A stretch of 49,337 nt of DNA from Phycisphaerae bacterium (GCA_021108335.1 JAIORC010000222.1:1-49337); one strand, 5' to 3'. Shown: positions 27,518 to 36,911, numbered from the stretch's first letter. Numbers and translations: made by a program. Notes: a model not told the origin generated them from the letters alone.

Positions 27518-29545
27518 GTGGAATATGACGAAACAATCCGGGAGCAGTTGTCCGCGTATCTCGACGGCGAGTTGAGCGAGGCGGAAAACCAACGCGTCGA
27601 GGCGGCGGTAGCTGCCGATGCGCAATTGGCTGAGGAACTCCGGCAGCTTCGTGCGACCCGTGCGCTGCTGGGGGCGCTGCCGCCTCAGAAACTGGACGCC
27701 GCCTTCACGACGAAGGTTATGCAGCGCATCGCCGACGGCTCGGCGGCTTCCGAGGCTGCGTCGCCGGCTGGTCGTGGGATGCGGATTTTCGCCGCGGCTG
27801 CGGTTGTGGTGGCGCTCGTGGGTGTCGGGCTGGTTGCCGTTTGGCGGGAGTACGAAAAAACGTCCGGCACCGGCGATACGCCGCAAATCGCCGCGACGAC
27901 GGAGCCTGAGAAACGCGGCGAAATCGCGCGGGGCGATCTGAAAAAACACTCCTACGACGCCAAGGCCGATAAATTGGAAGCGAAAGCCCCTGAATCAGCA
28001 GCGGAAACTTTTGCCGACAAAGCTCCCACGATTGTCGCAGCCAAGCCAAGCCGATCTCCGGCAAAGGGTGCTGGCTATAAAGATGGCCGCCGCGTAAAAG
28101 CCCTTCCCAAGGGCACAACGGGCATTCCCGGTAAAAAACTCGCGAAAGAGAATGCGGTTACTACTCTCGGGAAGTCAAAGCTGGCGGCAAAACCTGGCGC
28201 TCCGGCAACCCCTGTAGCTCATGCCAAAGGCCGCCGCGGCAAGGCTGCCAGGAAAGGCGGGGCGCTCGTAACGACACGGGCACGAAGCGGTCCGACCGAT
28301 GCGAACGACTATGACGTAGCAAGTAATCGCAATGCCGCCACCGAAGAAGCGCTGGTCAGCCTTGCCAAGGCCAGCCGGGTTAGCAGCAACAATATAATCT
28401 GGACGGACAATATCACCGACGGTAAAAAGTCGGTCGAAAAGCTTTTGTACAGCAACGGTTTTGCGATGGCTCCAAAAACGCAGAGCGGTATCCTGCCCAG
28501 CCAGGCGATGAATCTCAATGCTTCGCTGGCATACAATAGAACACTCCGCCAGGATGTCCAGGCGGAGACTATCGAGGTCGAGTACCTTGTTTACGGCACG
28601 GAAGAGCAATTGGTCAAGTTGCAGAAACAACTCCAGCAGGATGTTCAGGTTACCCAGGTGGTTTCGCAATTGGCCCAGCCGCATTACAACAAGGCGTTGA
28701 CAAAGGAGCAGAAACCCGCCCCGGCCAAGCCTGCCGAGCTAGCCAAGGCGGTTGCTCCCGACGCCCCGGCCAAGCCCGCCGCTTCCATCGCTCCCGTAGA
28801 ACCAGCCAAGACGACGACACTGAGTCCGGTATGCATCAAGCCAACCCCGGCCGCTGCCCCGGTTACGCCAGCCAAGACGACGGCACCGGCCAAGCCGACC
28901 CCGGCAAAGCCAGTCGCCGCCAAGACAGCCGAGCCAGTTGAGTTGGAGGCAAAGGTTGAGTCTCGTCCCAAAAGCAAATCTGCCAGAGAAGGAGAATCGG
29001 CGAAAGCTGAAACACAGCAGGAGGCTGCGACTGAAGAGAAACGCCATACCGCCGACGTGCCGTCGCCGACCAAGGCGGCAAAGGCAATCAAGACAACCTT
29101 GTCGGATGACGACCTCGACGAGCCTCGCGAAAAGCAGAAGGCCTCGCAAAAACGGAGCCCAAAAAAGTTGGCCGAATCTGCTGGCCAAAAAGCGCCGGTT
29201 AAATCTGACAGCAAAAAAGCGGACAAAAAGCCCAGCCGACCTGTCGAGGGAATCAGTAGCACCGAGCAAAACCAGAGTTACCGTAAATCGCGGGTAGAGC
29301 AGGCGAAGCAGGCCGATTTAAACCAGAAACAGACTTCCCAGCCGACTCGGGTGGCCCGCCGCCAGCAGGCTCAGCAGGCTCAGCGGGTTCAGGCGATGCT
29401 CATTACGTTGCGATTCCGCAGGCGGGTACAGATGAACGCCGTCCAGATGAGGGCGATAGAGCAGGCCGAACGCAAATGCAATATCCTCCGCAGCACCCCG
29501 CAGGCGAAAAACGCCAAAGAAGCTACCAACGAAGCCGCCAAATAG
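27518..29545 (+). CDS. Anti-sigma factor with very long basic C-terminal region
   Basis: Starts with GTG one base after the sigma gene stop. Residues 1-75 (IREQLSAYLDGELSEAENQR) match the sigma-binding helices of ECF anti-sigma factors, but without the zinc-binding His/Cys residues. One transmembrane segment lies at about 89-108. The remaining 565 residues, predicted outside the cytoplasm, are largely Lys/Ala/Pro-rich low-complexity sequence with one more ordered part (about 270-390, including LYSNGFAMAPKTQSG, VEYLVYGTEEQLVKLQKQLQ). Typical anti-sigmas are far shorter. Probably releases the sigma factor on an envelope cue. Confidence 0.75.
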   Translation: MEYDETIREQLSAYLDGELSEAENQRVEAAVAADAQLAEELRQLRATRALLGALPPQKLDAAFTTKVMQRIADGSAASEAASPAGRGMRIFAAAAVVVALVGVGLVAVWREYEKTSGTGDTPQIAATTEPEKRGEIARGDLKKHSYDAKADKLEAKAPESAAETFADKAPTIVAAKPSRSPAKGAGYKDGRRVKALPKGTTGIPGKKLAKENAVTTLGKSKLAAKPGAPATPVAHAKGRRGKAARKGGALVTTRARSGPTDANDYDVASNRNAATEEALVSLAKASRVSSNNIIWTDNITDGKKSVEKLLYSNGFAMAPKTQSGILPSQAMNLNASLAYNRTLRQDVQAETIEVEYLVYGTEEQLVKLQKQLQQDVQVTQVVSQLAQPHYNKALTKEQKPAPAKPAELAKAVAPDAPAKPAASIAPVEPAKTTTLSPVCIKPTPAAAPVTPAKTTAPAKPTPAKPVAAKTAEPVELEAKVESRPKSKSAREGESAKAETQQEAATEEKRHTADVPSPTKAAKAIKTTLSDDDLDEPREKQKASQKRSPKKLAESAGQKAPVKSDSKKADKKPSRPVEGISSTEQNQSYRKSRVEQAKQADLNQKQTSQPTRVARRQQAQQAQRVQAMLITLRFRRRVQMNAVQMRAIEQAERKCNILRSTPQAKNAKEATNEAAK

Positions 29546-29603
29546 TCGAACATCGTGGCTGTCGCTTCGCTCCCGTCACGGCAGCCCGCAAAAAACGCGT
29601 GGG
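29546..29603. repeat. Palindromic module
   Basis: A GAACATCGTGGCTGTCGC...CGTCACGGCAGCCC module between two convergent genes. It may act as a shared terminator. Confidence 0.5.
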
Positions 29604-30524
29604 TTAATTCGGATGGGATACCAAGGCCGCCTCAATCTTCTCGGCAATCCGCTCGATATTCTTCATGTAATCCTCCGCCAACGGGTCCAGGGGCACAACC
29701 GCCCCGCCGATTGCCTTGGCCAGTGCGTCGGCACTTGCAGCCGGGAACTGCGGCTGAACGAAAATTGTCTTCACACCATCCTTCTTCGCCGCCGCGATTA
29801 ACCGCGTCAACTGCTTTGCCGACGGAGCTTTGCCCTCGATTTCGGCAGCCTTCTGCTTCAGTCCATACGCGTCGGTGAAATATCCGAATGCCGGGTGATA
29901 CACGTAAATCGTCCGCCCAGCCAGCGGGGCCAAGGCCTTGGCGACCCTTGCGTCCAGGCGATCCAGGTCGGCTTGGTATTCCTCGAGATGCTTGGCGTAC
30001 TCGGCTTTGTGGGCAGGGTCGATTTTCGCAAGCGTATGGCAGATGGTCGCCGCCTGCTTCTTCACCAGCCGTGGATTCATCCAGATATGCGGATCGTCGC
30101 CACCACCATGGCCGCTATGCCCTTCGCCCTGCATTTTCCGCCGAGTGATTCCCTGTTGGGTTTCCACGATATTCAGGTTCGGCATGGCGGCTTGAATTTT
30201 CCCCCGCAAGGTTGTCTCGAACGGTACGCCGATACAGAACAGTACGTCGGCCTGGCTAAGCCGGGCCATCTGCCGCGCCGACGGAGAAAAAGTCGCCGGA
30301 GACTGACCTGACTTGACCAGAATTTCCACCCGCACCCTGTTGCCACCAATCCGCCGGACAAACTCCGCCTGTGGCGCAATGCTCACGAACACACTGACAG
30401 CCTTGCCGGAAGATTGCGGCGACTCCGCCCGGCGGCAGGAAAGGCCCATCATCATCCAGCAGGCCGACAGCAGCAACACAAGAACCCCCTTGCCGATATT
30501 AAACCGTCCTTTCGCTGAATCCAT
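29604..30524 (-). CDS. ZnuA-like metal-binding lipoprotein
   Basis: A 306-residue substrate-binding protein of the ZnuA/TroA family (cluster A-I), which captures zinc or manganese for an ABC importer. Seen: lipobox MMMGLSC, VFVSIAPQAEFVRRIGG, HSGHGGGDDPHIWMNP, YVYHPAFGYFTDAYGL and a C-terminal PLDPLAEDYMKN. Two His ligands (DPHIW, YHPAF) and the C-terminal Asp are present, but the first ligand position, usually in PHTYEPT, reads SPATFSPS, so that His is replaced by Ala. No permease or ATPase gene is adjacent. The ATG at 30524 has GGAG upstream. Divergent from sppA. Confidence 0.82.
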   Translation of the reverse strand: MDSAKGRFNIGKGVLVLLLSACWMMMGLSCRRAESPQSSGKAVSVFVSIAPQAEFVRRIGGNRVRVEILVKSGQSPATFSPSARQMARLSQADVLFCIGVPFETTLRGKIQAAMPNLNIVETQQGITRRKMQGEGHSGHGGGDDPHIWMNPRLVKKQAATICHTLAKIDPAHKAEYAKHLEEYQADLDRLDARVAKALAPLAGRTIYVYHPAFGYFTDAYGLKQKAAEIEGKAPSAKQLTRLIAAAKKDGVKTIFVQPQFPAASADALAKAIGGAVVPLDPLAEDYMKNIERIAEKIEAALVSHPN

Positions 30525-30599
30525 CTTGTTCTCCGCTGTGAAAATAGAGATTTTATGGTATAAATAACCGTGCGGAATCCGTTATACACGGTCTCTGCC

Positions 30600-30621
30600 T
30601 GATAATAAGTATTATTTTATC
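30600..30621. promoter_or_regulatory. Possible metal-regulator operator between znuA-like gene and sppA
   Basis: Contains GATAATAAGTATTATTTTATC, with AATAA-GTA-TTATT as a perfect core inverted repeat. It is AT-rich like Fur/Zur boxes and lies 77-97 bases upstream of the ZnuA-like start codon, near a candidate -35/-10 for that gene. No regulator gene is in the window. Confidence 0.3.
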
Positions 30622-30665
30622 CACCAGACAAGATATTTAACCGTGAAATTAAAGGAGATAAGAAA

Positions 30666-31784
30666 ATGACCGCAATCCCGCCAGCCCCCCCAACACCGCC
30701 AGTCCAACCGAACAACTCGCTGCCCCCTGCCGCCGAGCCTGTACCGGTTTACGCACAACCAGCCTGGCCCGCCGCACCGAAAAAGCCCTCGCCCGTCTGG
30801 AAAATCTTCCGCTATCTCCTCGGGCTGCTGCTGTTCTTCTCGATAGTGATGAACCTGTACCTTATGGTACTCCTGAGCGCGATAACCGGCATGGGAATGC
30901 AAACCTCCGTTATCAAGGAGGGCGACAAATCACAAATCGTGGCCGTATATAGCGTTGCCGGCGTTATCAACAACGAATTGGCTGCGAAATTTCATCAATT
31001 CTACGGTTCCATCCGCGATAACAACAACGTCAAAGCCGTCGTGCTCTATGTGGACAGCCCCGGCGGCACCGTCGCCGCATCCGAACGTATCCACTACATG
31101 ATAAAAGACCTCAAAACCGCCGGCAAAACCGTCGTGGTTTCTATGGGCGGTGTTGCCGCCAGCGGTGGATATCTCATCTCCGCGCCGGCAGAGGAAATCT
31201 TCGCCGAACCGGCTACGATAACCGGCAGCATCGGCGTTATCGCCCAGGTGCCGAACATCCAAGGGTCGATGGAAAAAATCGGGGTGAAAATGATGGTCTT
31301 CAAAAGCACACACGCCCAGGTCTGGAAAGATTCACTGAGCCTCTTCCGCGAACCGCAAGACCTGGAAAAGAAACGCATGATCGAGATTCTCGATAGTATC
31401 CAGGCCAGTTTCGAGCAAACCGTCAAAGACGGACGTGGAAACCGGCTGAAAACCAAAACCGAATCCTACAAAATAACCGTCGGTGAAGGTAAGCAGGCCA
31501 AGACCGTTCAAGTCAAGGAAATCGCCCCGTTCAACGGCAAAATCTACCTCGCCGGCGAAGCCAAAACAATGGGCTTGATCGACAAAATCGGTTTCCTCGA
31601 CGACGCCACCAAACGGGCCGGCGAACTGGCCCAGCTTGGTAACCCGCAGGTGGTGCGATATGCTACGCAAGTGTCGGTACTGGACAGACTACTGGACGCC
31701 AAGACCACCCCGCTGGAAATCGCCCCGCAGGTTATCGACAAATTCCAGACGCCGCGTATCCTGATGATCTGGAAAATGGAATAG
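30666..31784 (+). CDS. sppA: Signal peptide peptidase SppA (S49)
   Basis: A 372-residue membrane protease that degrades cleaved signal peptides. A Pro-rich cytoplasmic N-terminus is followed by one transmembrane segment (about 48-76) and the S49 domain: VVLYVDSPGGTVAASE, GGVAASGGYLIS with nucleophile Ser166, TITGSIGVIAQVPN, and a Lys (213 or 221) where the general base is expected. Length fits the single-domain, SohB/SppA-type enzymes. AAAGGAG lies nine bases before the ATG. Divergent from the ZnuA-like gene. Confidence 0.88.
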   Translation: MTAIPPAPPTPPVQPNNSLPPAAEPVPVYAQPAWPAAPKKPSPVWKIFRYLLGLLLFFSIVMNLYLMVLLSAITGMGMQTSVIKEGDKSQIVAVYSVAGVINNELAAKFHQFYGSIRDNNNVKAVVLYVDSPGGTVAASERIHYMIKDLKTAGKTVVVSMGGVAASGGYLISAPAEEIFAEPATITGSIGVIAQVPNIQGSMEKIGVKMMVFKSTHAQVWKDSLSLFREPQDLEKKRMIEILDSIQASFEQTVKDGRGNRLKTKTESYKITVGEGKQAKTVQVKEIAPFNGKIYLAGEAKTMGLIDKIGFLDDATKRAGELAQLGNPQVVRYATQVSVLDRLLDAKTTPLEIAPQVIDKFQTPRILMIWKME

Positions 31785-31840
31785 ATGGTTTGCAACCCCC
31801 TTGGGGCAAGCCTATACCGTGCCACTGTCCACATTGACGG
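31785..31840. repeat. Palindromic module (CCCCCTTGGGG type)
   Basis: GCAACCCCCTTGGGGCAAGC after sppA; the same module occurs near 18896 and, reversed, near 34374. May serve as a terminator. Confidence 0.5.
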
Positions 31841-31858
31841 TTGACGGATTACCAATCT

Positions 31859-34153
31859 ATGAACCGATTTGCGAATCGAATATGCTCCTTTGCCTTGGTG
31901 CTGCTTGTCGCCGCCATTGCCGGCGGGCAAGGCCCGACTGAGGCGAAACCAAGGCCCAAACCGGTAAAACCCGTCGATCCGCGGAAGGTGCAGCGGGCAA
32001 TTGACGCGGGGGCGAAATATCTCCTTTCGCAAATCGGTAAAGACGGCGTCTGCAAGAGCGAATACGCCAAATCGAACCCGCGTTTCGGCGGCAAGACAAT
32101 GCTATGCATCTACGCGCTGGCGGCAGCAGGTGTGGATTATCACAAAACTCCCGCGATGAAACGCGCGATCAAATGGGCGATGGCTGCCGAACTTAACGGT
32201 ACCTACGCGGTGGCACTTCGCGCCGCCGCACTGGCTGCGATTAAAGGAGACCTTGCCCACAAGCAACTCCGCAAAGACGCACGCTGGCTGATGAAGGCCC
32301 CAAGCTCCAGCGGGGCCTACACCTACACCTCCGCCGGCGGAACGGCAATCTCCGAGCATGACAACTCCAACGCGCACTTTGCGACAATGGGAGTCGCTGC
32401 CGCTGCCGCCAGCGGCGTGGAAATTCCGCAGACTTACTGGAAACTTATCGAGCGGTACTGGCTGGCCCAGCAACAGCCTGACGGCGGCTGGGGATATTGC
32501 ACGCGGATGCGGGACGGCAAGCCGTTCGCCAATACCTACGGCTCGATGACGGCTGCCGGCGTCGCAACGCTGCTGGCCTGCTTCGACCAACTCAACCAGA
32601 AACACATCATCCGCTGCGACACCGTGCCGCACCACCAGGCACACAGCCGGGCGATGAAGTGGCTGGACAGCCAATTCTCCATTAAGCAGAATCCGCGTAA
32701 AGGCCAGGAGTATTATTACTTCTGGCTGTTCAGCCTCCAGCGCGTCGGGCTGCTGACCGGCAGGAAGTATATCGGCGGGGTGGACTGGTACGCGGCTGGG
32801 GCGAGGCAATTGCTCCGCCGGCAGCGGGACGACGGCAGTTGGGGCTACGGCGACCGCGTCGAACGTACCGCCTTCGGGTTGCTGTTTCTCGCACGCGGGG
32901 CAGCGCCTATTCTGGTCAGCAAGGTGCGATATCCTGGCAAATGGAACCCCCGCCCGCGCGACGCAGCCCACCTTGCCGGCTGGCTGAGCTATAGCTACGA
33001 ATGCCCGTTGGGCTGGAGCGTTATCGACATCGATTCCGACCTCGCCGGCTGGGACGACGGGCGGATACTCTATCTTTCCGGAGCCGGGCCGGTCGTACTG
33101 ACCGACAAACAAATCGACCGCCTCCGCCGCTTCGTCATGCGGGGCGGGATAATCCTATCGGAATCCGCCTGTAACAATGGCGACTTCACCGTAGACATGC
33201 ACAAGATCTATCAGCGGCTTTTCCCGCGATATCGCCTCAAGCGGCTGGATAAGAACCACCCTGTCTACAACCTCGAATTCAAGGATACCGCCCCCGGCGG
33301 CTTGCTGGGCGTGAGCAACGGAATCCGCCCACTGGCGATTCACGCGCCGCGAGACTTTTCCCTGGCGATGGAGTTGGGGATATCCAAGTCGCGACGGGCC
33401 AATTTCAACCTGATGGCCAATCTGTACCTGATGCTGACCGAGAAAGGCTCCAGGCCGCCGGGCATCCAGCAGGACTGGCCGGACGAACCGAAATGGAGCG
33501 ATACCCACAAACCGCGGGCGACCATTCGCCTGGCCCGGCTGAAGTACAAGGGCTTCTGGAATCCCGAACCGCTGGCGACCGAATGGCTGGCCGGCCACCT
33601 TGGCCAAACGCAGAATATCCGGCTGATCGTCTCCAAGCCGCTGGCTATCGAAGCCCTCAACGCAAAACAATGGCCCGTCGCGCAGATAACCGGTGCCAAA
33701 GCCTTTACGCTCAGCGCGAAGCAAATCGGCGTGTTGAAGAAATATCTCGCCGACGGCGGGACGCTGATGGTCGACGCAGCCGGCAGCAATAACGACTTCG
33801 CGACGTCGTGGGTGAAAATAATGCCGCAATTCGGCCAGGCCCGCCTCATCCCGCCCAACTCGCCCATTTACACCAAAGGGCCTTACAATATCACCAAAGT
33901 TCGATACCGCCGCCAGTTGGCAAAACGAATGCTACCGTCGGAAAGGAATCGCCCGCGATTGCAGGCGGTCTACGTCAAAGGTCGGCCTACCCTGATTTTC
34001 TCCGTCGAAGACCTCGCCGCCGGGATAATCGGATACCCCCTGTTAGACTTGGCCGGCTATCACCCCGACGACGCAAAACGAATCATGACAAACATCCTCT
34101 GCCACGCAGCGAAAATCAAACCCCCGGCGAAAACCAAACCACCGGCGAAATAA
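31859..34153 (+). CDS. Prenyltransferase-repeat protein with two DUF4159 domains
   Basis: A secreted protein of about 764 residues with signal peptide (SFALVLLVAAIAGGQ). Residues about 45-350 form alpha-toroid repeats like those of terpene cyclases: QPDGGWGY, QRDDGSWGYGDR. Two DUF4159 domains follow (about 360-540 and 555-755), each with a glycine-rich turn: FVMRGGIILSESACN and YLADGGTLMVDAAGSN. This fusion is known from planctomycetes and related phyla, where its role is not established; the glutamine-amidotransferase-like DUF4159 fold has no clear catalytic triad here. Start taken as ATG 31859; a TTG at 31841 is also in frame, neither with a clear ribosome binding site. Confidence 0.75.
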   Translation: MNRFANRICSFALVLLVAAIAGGQGPTEAKPRPKPVKPVDPRKVQRAIDAGAKYLLSQIGKDGVCKSEYAKSNPRFGGKTMLCIYALAAAGVDYHKTPAMKRAIKWAMAAELNGTYAVALRAAALAAIKGDLAHKQLRKDARWLMKAPSSSGAYTYTSAGGTAISEHDNSNAHFATMGVAAAAASGVEIPQTYWKLIERYWLAQQQPDGGWGYCTRMRDGKPFANTYGSMTAAGVATLLACFDQLNQKHIIRCDTVPHHQAHSRAMKWLDSQFSIKQNPRKGQEYYYFWLFSLQRVGLLTGRKYIGGVDWYAAGARQLLRRQRDDGSWGYGDRVERTAFGLLFLARGAAPILVSKVRYPGKWNPRPRDAAHLAGWLSYSYECPLGWSVIDIDSDLAGWDDGRILYLSGAGPVVLTDKQIDRLRRFVMRGGIILSESACNNGDFTVDMHKIYQRLFPRYRLKRLDKNHPVYNLEFKDTAPGGLLGVSNGIRPLAIHAPRDFSLAMELGISKSRRANFNLMANLYLMLTEKGSRPPGIQQDWPDEPKWSDTHKPRATIRLARLKYKGFWNPEPLATEWLAGHLGQTQNIRLIVSKPLAIEALNAKQWPVAQITGAKAFTLSAKQIGVLKKYLADGGTLMVDAAGSNNDFATSWVKIMPQFGQARLIPPNSPIYTKGPYNITKVRYRRQLAKRMLPSERNRPRLQAVYVKGRPTLIFSVEDLAAGIIGYPLLDLAGYHPDDAKRIMTNILCHAAKIKPPAKTKPPAK

Positions 34154-34299
34154 TACCGAGCGTACAAAGTTAATGCACTAGACGGGCTAATGCTAACACA
34201 AGTCATAGTGAAATCTATGGGCACTTTTACCTGTATGAGACGGGTGGTGCCTTGGTGGATGAATGGCGTAGAAATTGTCGGCGACGATGGCGAATGGAT

Positions 34300-34412
34300 G
34301 TATGGGTGGCATGGCTTGCTTGCAAGCCATGCCACCCATACCAAATGCCACCCGGTATCGTGGGAATTTGCACAGGCTTGCCCCAAGGGGGTTACAAACT
34401 TGTGCCGCACGT
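34300..34412. repeat. Palindromic modules
   Basis: GGTGGCATGGCTTGC and GCAAGCCATGCCACC form a near-perfect 32-base palindrome (34306-34339), followed by a CTTGCCCCAAGGGGG module. It lies between the convergent DUF4159 and PEP-CTERM genes. Confidence 0.6.
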
Positions 34413-34420
34413 TTTCGGGC

Positions 34421-35356
34421 TTATTTCCGTTTTCGGCGTAATATCGCCAGAGCGCCCACTGCCAATAGCGACAGCGTGGCAGGTTCCGGAATGGCTGCGA
34501 CTTCCGACCACAATGCCCATGCGGCATATGCCTTCTGGTTACCGTTCAGCGGCTTGCTGTGGGCACAGTAGCAAGTGTACCAGTCAACGTTCTCGGTGTG
34601 GCTGTCCTGCCAGTCGGTCGCCCAATTTTTGTCGAGTGTCCCGTTTGCGTCGGAATCGTAGTCACATTCGTCGGTAACCAGTTTGTCGCCGTAGTAATCC
34701 CCGTCGGGGTTATAACTCTCAATGTCCGCGAAGTCGTAGAGTATCTTGTCGTTGGCGATGCAGTAATCGCGTATTTGCTGGTTGCGGTAGAAGAGGTTTC
34801 CCGTGGTGCTGCATCCGTCGACGTGTCCGGTCATGTACACAAAATGTACATCGGGATACTCGGTTTCCAATTGGCTCATCGGGGCGAGATAGTCATCAAT
34901 CATGGACTGTTCGGTTTTACCGGACGCCTGTCCGCACCATGACCAGATAATGACATTGACGTCGGAGTTGGACGGGTTGTTCAAATATGATCTCGTGTTA
35001 TCCACCCATTGAGGATAGTAGCCGCAATCGCCGCCCATCGCGTAGTCGTGCAGGTCCAGTGCGCCGCCGCTGCCGCCGTTGTTCCAGGCGAAGAAGTCGG
35101 TCGGAAGCGCCAAGCCTTTTCCGCCGCCATTGGCGAAGGTGGTCAGGCCGGTCATACCGCTTGTTACCTGACTGCCGTGCGACGTGTGGCCGTAGGCAAT
35201 GTGCAGATCATCCTTGGCCTTTTGCATTTCCGCCTGGCTCAAGGTGGTGATATCGCAGTCGTTATGGTCGATGACGATGGCTTCTGCGTAACCAATCCCC
35301 GTGATGAAACCGACAACAACCAACAGCGAAGCAAACAGCCGAGTAGAGTTTTTCAT
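34421..35356 (-). CDS. PEP-CTERM secreted protein of unknown function
   Basis: A 311-residue protein: signal peptide (LFASLLVVVGFITGIGYAEA), a globular part, and PEP-CTERM tail (IPEPATLSLLAVGALAILRR). The globular part has DLHIAYGHTSHGSQ, VNVIIWSWCGQASG and HFVYMTGHVDGC, a spacing reminiscent of SGNH-type or similar alpha/beta hydrolases, but I could not identify a triad. The ATG at 35356 is supported by GAGGAGCC and GGAG upstream; a longer start at 35386 is less likely. Lacks the RRRRRNG ending of the two PEP-CTERM genes at the left end. Confidence 0.7.
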   Translation of the reverse strand: MKNSTRLFASLLVVVGFITGIGYAEAIVIDHNDCDITTLSQAEMQKAKDDLHIAYGHTSHGSQVTSGMTGLTTFANGGGKGLALPTDFFAWNNGGSGGALDLHDYAMGGDCGYYPQWVDNTRSYLNNPSNSDVNVIIWSWCGQASGKTEQSMIDDYLAPMSQLETEYPDVHFVYMTGHVDGCSTTGNLFYRNQQIRDYCIANDKILYDFADIESYNPDGDYYGDKLVTDECDYDSDANGTLDKNWATDWQDSHTENVDWYTCYCAHSKPLNGNQKAYAAWALWSEVAAIPEPATLSLLAVGALAILRRKRK

Positions 35357-35508
35357 CTCCAGGCTCCTCTCCCTCGCTATTACCAATTACCAATGTACTT
35401 CCCCCCAACAATTGTCAACGCATCGAACATTATATCCGTACCGGATACAATTGCCCATAAATTCGCAAAAAATATTTTCCGCAGCGGCTTGTTTTTTATT
35501 TCGATCTT

Positions 35509-35793
35509 TCAGTTTCCAACTTTTGATAACGTTGCTTTTCTTTGTTCTGTGTAGTGCCACCATTTTTGGGGCGGCGCGCCTTCCATGAATTTTACTGCCG
35601 AGATAAATACGTCGGCAAGGCAAGGATCAAAGGTTTTTCCCGTAATGGCACACAGCTCTTTGTACATCGAATAAGGATTTTGACCTATTAACTCAAAAGG
35701 TTTTTTGATGCCCAATATGCTTAGATATCGAATCGTTGCCGGGCCGACATTGGGAACGGAATTGAAATTATTTATATCGGTTCTGCTCTTCAT
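35509..35793 (-). CDS. Cdd1-type helix-hairpin-helix protein
   Basis: 94 residues beginning with a helix-hairpin-helix DNA-binding motif (FNSVPNVGPATIRYLSILGI), followed by KKPFELIGQNPYSMYKELC, TGKTFDPCLADVFISAVKFM and a Trp-rich end (QKWWHYTEQRK). This is the pattern of the Cdd1/'pathogenicity locus' family, small proteins of unknown role predicted to bind DNA. The ATG at 35793 has GAGG ten bases upstream. Confidence 0.8.
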   Translation of the reverse strand: MKSRTDINNFNSVPNVGPATIRYLSILGIKKPFELIGQNPYSMYKELCAITGKTFDPCLADVFISAVKFMEGAPPQKWWHYTEQRKATLSKVGN

Positions 35794-35830
35794 TTCAGGG
35801 AACCTCTATATTTTACCGCCAATTATGCCG

Positions 35831-36643
35831 CTATCGTTTTTTTCGCAGGGGGCATAGGCCTCGATTGAATGGCGGCTCGGCGGCTAGCACTTTGCGGATG
35901 AATTCCCGGTAAACTATCGCCGCCGGCCCCCAATCTGCCTGGGCGTCCATTTCCGCCAGGGTATCGCTCAGCGAAAGCCCGCGACGGTATGTAAGATCAA
36001 ACGCCTGCTGAATCTGCCTGCGATCTTCCGCGGAAATATCGGCTGCGCGGCGGAGGCCTATCTTGTTGAGAGAAACCATCCGGTTGATACCGGCGACCAG
36101 CGAGTATGGAGGAACGTGCGTGCTGAAGCCGGCGTTACCCTGGGTCATAACCCTCTCCCCAATCCAGCAGAATTGGTGAACGAACACGCCGGCGGAGAGA
36201 ATCGCCCCGCGATGTACCGTGGCATGGCCGGCTGCGCCACTACTGTTGCCGAGAATCACATCATCCTCGATAACGGCATTGTGGCCGGCGTGAGACTGGG
36301 TCATCCAGTAAGTATTATTGCCGACTACGGTCGCCTCGCCCTTACCGGTCGCACGGTTTATCGTAACGCCCTCGCGGAAAATATTCCCGTCGCCGATCTT
36401 GAGATAGGAAACCTCCGCCGGGTCGAACTTGAGGTCCTGCGGCTCGCCGCCGAGTACGGTGAAGTGGTCCACCATGTTATTCTCGCCCAGGGTCGTGTAT
36501 CGCCGGACCACCGAGTGGGCGCGAAGTATCGTCCCGGCTCCGATGGTTACGTCGGCCTCGACAACCGCACCGGCGGCGACTTCCACGTCGTCAGCCAATA
36601 CCGCCGATGAATTCACCACCGCCGTAGGATGTATTATCGCCAT
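35831..36643 (-). CDS. lpxA: Acyl-ACP-UDP-N-acetylglucosamine O-acyltransferase
   Basis: First enzyme of lipid A synthesis: adds a 3-hydroxyacyl chain to UDP-GlcNAc. A 270-residue left-handed beta-helix with hexapeptide repeats from IHPTAVV onward; catalytic His121 in QSHAGHNAVI corresponds to His125 of E. coli; GNAGFSTHVPPYSLVAG and NKIGLRR are typical of the family. AAGGA precedes the ATG at 36643. With lpxB at 5 kb it supports a lipid A-containing outer membrane; lpxC and lpxD are not in the window. Confidence 0.93.
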   Translation of the reverse strand: MAIIHPTAVVNSSAVLADDVEVAAGAVVEADVTIGAGTILRAHSVVRRYTTLGENNMVDHFTVLGGEPQDLKFDPAEVSYLKIGDGNIFREGVTINRATGKGEATVVGNNTYWMTQSHAGHNAVIEDDVILGNSSGAAGHATVHRGAILSAGVFVHQFCWIGERVMTQGNAGFSTHVPPYSLVAGINRMVSLNKIGLRRAADISAEDRRQIQQAFDLTYRRGLSLSDTLAEMDAQADWGPAAIVYREFIRKVLAAEPPFNRGLCPLRKKR

Positions 36644-36659
36644 GTTTTTTCCTTACCAT

Positions 36660-36911
36660 TTTACCAATTTCCGCGTGGTGGCCTTCCCAGGCCACCACGG
36701 CACAGGTTACAAACCTGTGCCACCCAACAATGAACTATCGGGTGCCATGCTTCTGCTTGCAGAAGCATGCGTGTCGTAATTCATCCCCCAAGGGGCCACC
36801 CAATCCTCTGGTACGGGTGGCATGGTCCCCTGGGGACCATGTGTTTTTCCGGTTCCTGCGTGGTGGCCTTCCCAGGCCACCACGGCACAGGTTACAAACC
36901 TGTGCCACCTG
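36660..36911. repeat. Palindromic module cluster upstream of gatC
   Basis: Two near-identical blocks (36671-36725 and 36858-36911), each GTGGTGGCCTTCCCAGGCCA then CCACGGCACAGG and TTACAAACCTGTGCCACC, enclose GGTGGCATGGTCCCCTGGGG and a CTTCTGCTTGCAGAAG palindrome. No gene. Confidence 0.7.
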
